Origin: Candidatus Zixiibacteriota bacterium
GTDB lineage: Bacteria; Zixibacteria; MSB-5A5; GN15; PGXB01
Direction of reading: 5' to 3'
Assembly (NCBI GenBank): GCA_016933695.1
Contig: JAFGAL010000010.1
Coordinates: 186,001 to 250,000 of the forward strand
Length of the DNA: 64,000 nucleotides
Shown here: positions 61,170 through 64,000 of the stretch, piece after piece
Layout of the letters: each line of letters begins with the position of its first letter
Position numbering within the stretch: position 1 is the stretch's first letter
Position numbers and translations under genes: made by a program
Notes under the pieces: model-generated
What the model was told of the DNA's origin: nothing
Seen by the model: the letters and a program-made list of their open reading frames with translations, nothing else
Database searches by the model: none

Positions 61170-63662
61170 TTATTTTGCGACGATATTGACCAGGCGATTT
61201 TTAATATAAATCTCTTTTATTATCTTCTTGTCTTCAATATGGGCCTTGACGCGGTTGTGTTTACGTGCAATCGCCAGAACATCTTCCTGTGACGAATCAC
61301 GAGACACTTCGATTTCACCGCGTAGTCTGCCGTTGACCTGCAACGCGATTTTCACCATATCGAATTGAACCGCATTCGGATCATATTCCGGCCAATGTGA
61401 TGTAAACACTGAGCCATTCTGATTGCATTTAAGCCACATTTCCTCGGCCAGATGCGGCGCCAGCGGCGCGATCATCTGAATTGATTTCAAGATGAGCCCA
61501 TCATTGAGATGGTCGTTTTTGATTTTATTGCTGTCAAAGTCCCGACTCAATTCCATTAAGGCCGCAATGACCGTATTAAACTGCAATCTGGTAATATCTT
61601 CGGACACACGCTTGATGGTCTGATTGAGTTTAATATACATATTCCATTCATAATCATCGAAATCAGATTGATTAAAGTAACGCTTTAAGTCCGGTTTTGA
61701 GTCGCGAAACCGTTCCGCCATCGGGAAAAACCGGTTCAGGATGAATTTTTCGATCCCAACGATAACCTCGTCGCTCCAAAGAACCTCGCGTTCGGTCGGC
61801 GCGGTGAAAAACATCCCCAGACGGCTCATGTCGACCCCGCGTTCTTCCATCAAACTGATCGGGGAGACAACATTGCCTTTTGATTTGGACATCACCTCGC
61901 CCTTGGAATCCATAACCATGCCGTGGTTGAACAACACCGTTGCCGGCTCGTCATCGTCGACCCAACCGATATCCTTCAGGAACTTCTGGAAAAACCGGAA
62001 ATAGATCAAATGCCCTGTGGCATGGGTTATGCCGCCGACATACAAATCAATCGGCATCCAGGCTTTAACTTTTTTCTTATCAAACGGTGCACAATCGTTT
62101 TTGGGGTCGATATACCGCAGGAAATACCATGACGAACAGACAAACGTGTCCATAGTGTCCGGATCGCGTTCGGCCTCTCCCCCGCAGTTCGGACATTTTG
62201 TCCGCATAAATTCCGGAACGTCAGCCAGCGGCGACCGCCCCTTGGGCTCGAAATTGTCGGTTTTGGGCAAAAGCACCGGCAATTCGCTTTCCAGAACCGC
62301 CACCGGCCCGCACTTCGGACAATGGATTATCGGAATCGGCGCCCCCCAATAGCGCTGACGGGATATCAACCAGTCGCGAAGTTTGTAATTAATTTTATGC
62401 CGCCCGAATCCCTTGCGTTCGGCGAAATCGGTAACCTCTTTTATCGCTTCCTCGCCTTCCAGCCCATTGAACTGGTCGGAGTTGACCATCACGCCGTATT
62501 CAGTATAGGCGTCATCCATGGTCGACAGATCAAGCGCCGTGACATGATCGGGATGAATCACGACTTTGATCGGGATATCGTATTTTTTCGCAAACAGAAA
62601 ATCTCTACTGTCATGGGCCGGGACTGCCATAACCGCCCCGGTTCCATAACCGGCCAGGACATAATCAGCCACCCAGAGCTGAATCTCATCACCGTTATAT
62701 GGATTTATGGCGTATTTGCCCGTAAACACGCCATCTTTTTCGCCAGTGGCTGACACCCGGTCGATTTCCGAACGCATCTGCGCTTTTTTGCGGTATTCAT
62801 TGACTTGCTTTTTATAATCGCCATCGAGATTCAAACGGTCGATCAACGGCGATTCCGGCGCGATCGCCATGAATGTCACGCCATAAATAGTATCCGGCCG
62901 CGTGGTAAAAATCGGCAATTTCTCGCCGGTGTCTTTAATGATGAAGTCAATCTCCGCGCCATGCGAACGACCGATCCATTCTTTCTGCATGGTCTTGACA
63001 TTGTCCGGCCAATTCGGAAGTGTGTCGAGATCATCGATCAGTCGGTCGGCATACTCGGTGATTTTAAAATACCACTGAGTCAGTTCGCGTTTGACGACCG
63101 GAGTATGGCATCGCTCGCATTTGCCGTCGACCACCTGCTCATTGGCCAGTACGGTTTTATCTTCAGGACACCAGTTGACCAAGCCGGACTTGCGATACGC
63201 CAGCCCTTTCCTGAACAGCTGGATAAACATCCACTGTGTCCATTTATAATAGTCGGGACTGCAGGAGATCACCTCGCGCGACCAGTCAAACGACACGCCG
63301 ACTTTTTGCAATGTTTCGCGGGAGACTTTAATATTGTTATAGGTCCAGTCCTGGGGATGGAGTTTGCGCTGGATTGCGGCACGTTCCGCCGGAAGACCGA
63401 ATGCGTCCCATCCGAACGGATGCAGGATGTCCTTGCCGAGCATCATATTATATCTTGCGACGGCGTCCCCGACGATATAATTACGAAAATGTCCCATGTG
63501 AATATCACCGGAGGGATACGCGAACATGACCAGCATGTAGAACTTCTCGCCGTCCGGTTTCTCGACCGCGCGGTAGAGACCGTTTTTCTCCCACGTTTCC
63601 TGCCAGCGGCGTTCGATCTCTTTGAAATCGTATCTCAGCGTTTTTCCTTCAGTCTTCTGCAT
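61170..63662 (-). CDS. leuS: Leucyl-tRNA synthetase
   Basis: An 830-residue class I synthetase with the HIGH-type motif GDIHMGHFRNY, the editing domain (GRSHGAEIDF, IFTTRPDTIYGVTFMAIAPESP), two zinc-type ribbons (KCERCHTP, IHCPKCG) and the KMSKS-type loop VMSKSKGNVVSP, followed by the anticodon-binding domain. The length is usual for bacterial LeuRS. It charges tRNA-Leu, one of which (CAA) is encoded in this window. Confidence 0.97.
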   Translation of the reverse strand: MQKTEGKTLRYDFKEIERRWQETWEKNGLYRAVEKPDGEKFYMLVMFAYPSGDIHMGHFRNYIVGDAVARYNMMLGKDILHPFGWDAFGLPAERAAIQRKLHPQDWTYNNIKVSRETLQKVGVSFDWSREVISCSPDYYKWTQWMFIQLFRKGLAYRKSGLVNWCPEDKTVLANEQVVDGKCERCHTPVVKRELTQWYFKITEYADRLIDDLDTLPNWPDNVKTMQKEWIGRSHGAEIDFIIKDTGEKLPIFTTRPDTIYGVTFMAIAPESPLIDRLNLDGDYKKQVNEYRKKAQMRSEIDRVSATGEKDGVFTGKYAINPYNGDEIQLWVADYVLAGYGTGAVMAVPAHDSRDFLFAKKYDIPIKVVIHPDHVTALDLSTMDDAYTEYGVMVNSDQFNGLEGEEAIKEVTDFAERKGFGRHKINYKLRDWLISRQRYWGAPIPIIHCPKCGPVAVLESELPVLLPKTDNFEPKGRSPLADVPEFMRTKCPNCGGEAERDPDTMDTFVCSSWYFLRYIDPKNDCAPFDKKKVKAWMPIDLYVGGITHATGHLIYFRFFQKFLKDIGWVDDDEPATVLFNHGMVMDSKGEVMSKSKGNVVSPISLMEERGVDMSRLGMFFTAPTEREVLWSDEVIVGIEKFILNRFFPMAERFRDSKPDLKRYFNQSDFDDYEWNMYIKLNQTIKRVSEDITRLQFNTVIAALMELSRDFDSNKIKNDHLNDGLILKSIQMIAPLAPHLAEEMWLKCNQNGSVFTSHWPEYDPNAVQFDMVKIALQVNGRLRGEIEVSRDSSQEDVLAIARKHNRVKAHIEDKKIIKEIYIKNRLVNIVAK

Positions 63663-63705
63663 GTTTCCATACCCGTTAAATTCGTTAGTCGCGCAAAGTT
63701 ATGAA

Positions 63706-63732
63706 TGTATACGAAATCGGCCTTTTTATCAA
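63706..63732 (-). promoter_or_regulatory. Possible promoter of leuS
   Basis: On the minus strand TTGATA (63732-63727), 15 bases, then TATACA (63711-63706). The short spacer makes it uncertain. Confidence 0.3.
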
Positions 63733-63765
63733 GAGTTTTCGGCTTGACCGGGCGGGAATTTAATA

Positions 63766-63999
63766 TCAATCCGGGTATTGCCCGGCGCGCAGGCGATGCA
63801 GCAGGATCGTTCCGGAGGCATAGGCGTTGATGATCGCCCCCTTGAATTTCTCAATTTTCGATGGCATACCACCATTGATTTTGGCCGTCACGGACAGCGG
63901 CGTATCAATGGTATAAATGCCAAGCCGCGAGACGGTGAATCCCAGACGGCTTTTGCGATATGATGCCAGCGTAAAACCGCGCTCATAGCCGGCTTCCAG
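63766..63999 (-). CDS. C-terminal end of an unidentified protein, cut by window
   Basis: The minus frame from 63999 is open and ends at the TGA 63768-63766, giving the last 77 residues. Segments visible are ERGFTLASYRKSRLGFTVSRL, DTPLSVTAKINGG and INAYASGTILLHRL. I do not recognise the family. It lies 103 bases upstream of leuS in the same direction. Confidence 0.55.
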   Translation of the reverse strand: MEAGYERGFTLASYRKSRLGFTVSRLGIYTIDTPLSVTAKINGGMPSKIEKFKGAIINAYASGTILLHRLRAGQYPD

Positions 64000-64000
64000 C

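Noticed and set aside
62805-63704. 299-codon plus-strand open frame opposite leuS
   Set aside because: Antisense shadow of leuS; no start signal or domain.
1-64000. CRISPR array, phage, insertion sequence or rRNA
   Set aside because: No regularly spaced repeats, transposase, integrase, phage gene cluster or rRNA sequence was seen.

Overview
The window (about 52% GC by eye, genes densely packed on both strands) looks like a chromosome segment of an uncultured FCB-superphylum bacterium, most like candidate phylum Zixibacteria. Evidence: one secreted protease ends in a Por/T9SS-type C-terminal sorting domain; several secreted proteins end in paired dockerin-type DxNxDxxxNxxD repeats; many lipoproteins; canonical TTGACA/TATAAT promoters; and some genes with no Shine-Dalgarno that appear leaderless. 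The taxon is inferred from gene content. No mobile element, phage, CRISPR array or rRNA was found.

Layout. 1-10.4 kb: a papain-like protease cut by the window start, an feoA-like gene, the RNA-binding protein Tex, then a five-gene minus-strand operon (pterin dehydratase, SDR, CDP-alcohol phosphotransferase, 6-pyruvoyl-tetrahydropterin synthase, FolE2) that reads as a tetrahydropterin synthesis and recycling cluster; then a small secreted protein and a C1A protease with a T9SS tail. 10.7-13.3 kb: a minimal SUF-like (Sms) Fe-S assembly pair with a TIGR01777 epimerase. 13.5-18.5 kb: a repeat-rich secreted protein and a C1A-dockerin protease. 18.7-24.7 kb: a plus-strand redox operon (Rrf2 regulator, DsrM/NarI-like cytochrome b, HdrD/DsrK-like Fe-S protein, HEAT protein, response regulator, PAS histidine kinase) behind a promoter with a CRP/FNR-like site and an inverted repeat. 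24.7-40 kb: a secreted-protease region (C25-like, C1A and C10 enzymes, then a 1539-residue mosaic protein) interrupted by a GlpX-like protein and a DUF401 transporter.

40-64 kb is mainly housekeeping: tRNA-Leu, a 58-residue twin-arginine peptide beside a GT9 glycosyltransferase, PBP1A, TyrS, a TPR lipoprotein, an Ig-like lipoprotein, an FKBP isomerase, ElbB, an OmpA/Pal-like lipoprotein, a sugar ABC importer without its ATPase, an undescribed four-gene DUF6754 membrane cluster coupled to a zinc-ribbon microprotein and a DUF72 protein, an ABC-2 exporter, a D-Ala-D-Ala carboxypeptidase, LeuS and a truncated gene at the end.

Taken together the segment suggests a protein-degrading anaerobe or facultative anaerobe: seven Cys-protease-type catalytic modules for outside protein, a membrane Hdr-like electron-transfer complex under redox control, and a probable complete reduced-pterin pathway. 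The strongest candidates for new biology are the DUF6754 cluster, the DsrMK-HEAT-two-component operon, the Cys-bracketed dockerin tails and the GT9/RR-peptide pair.
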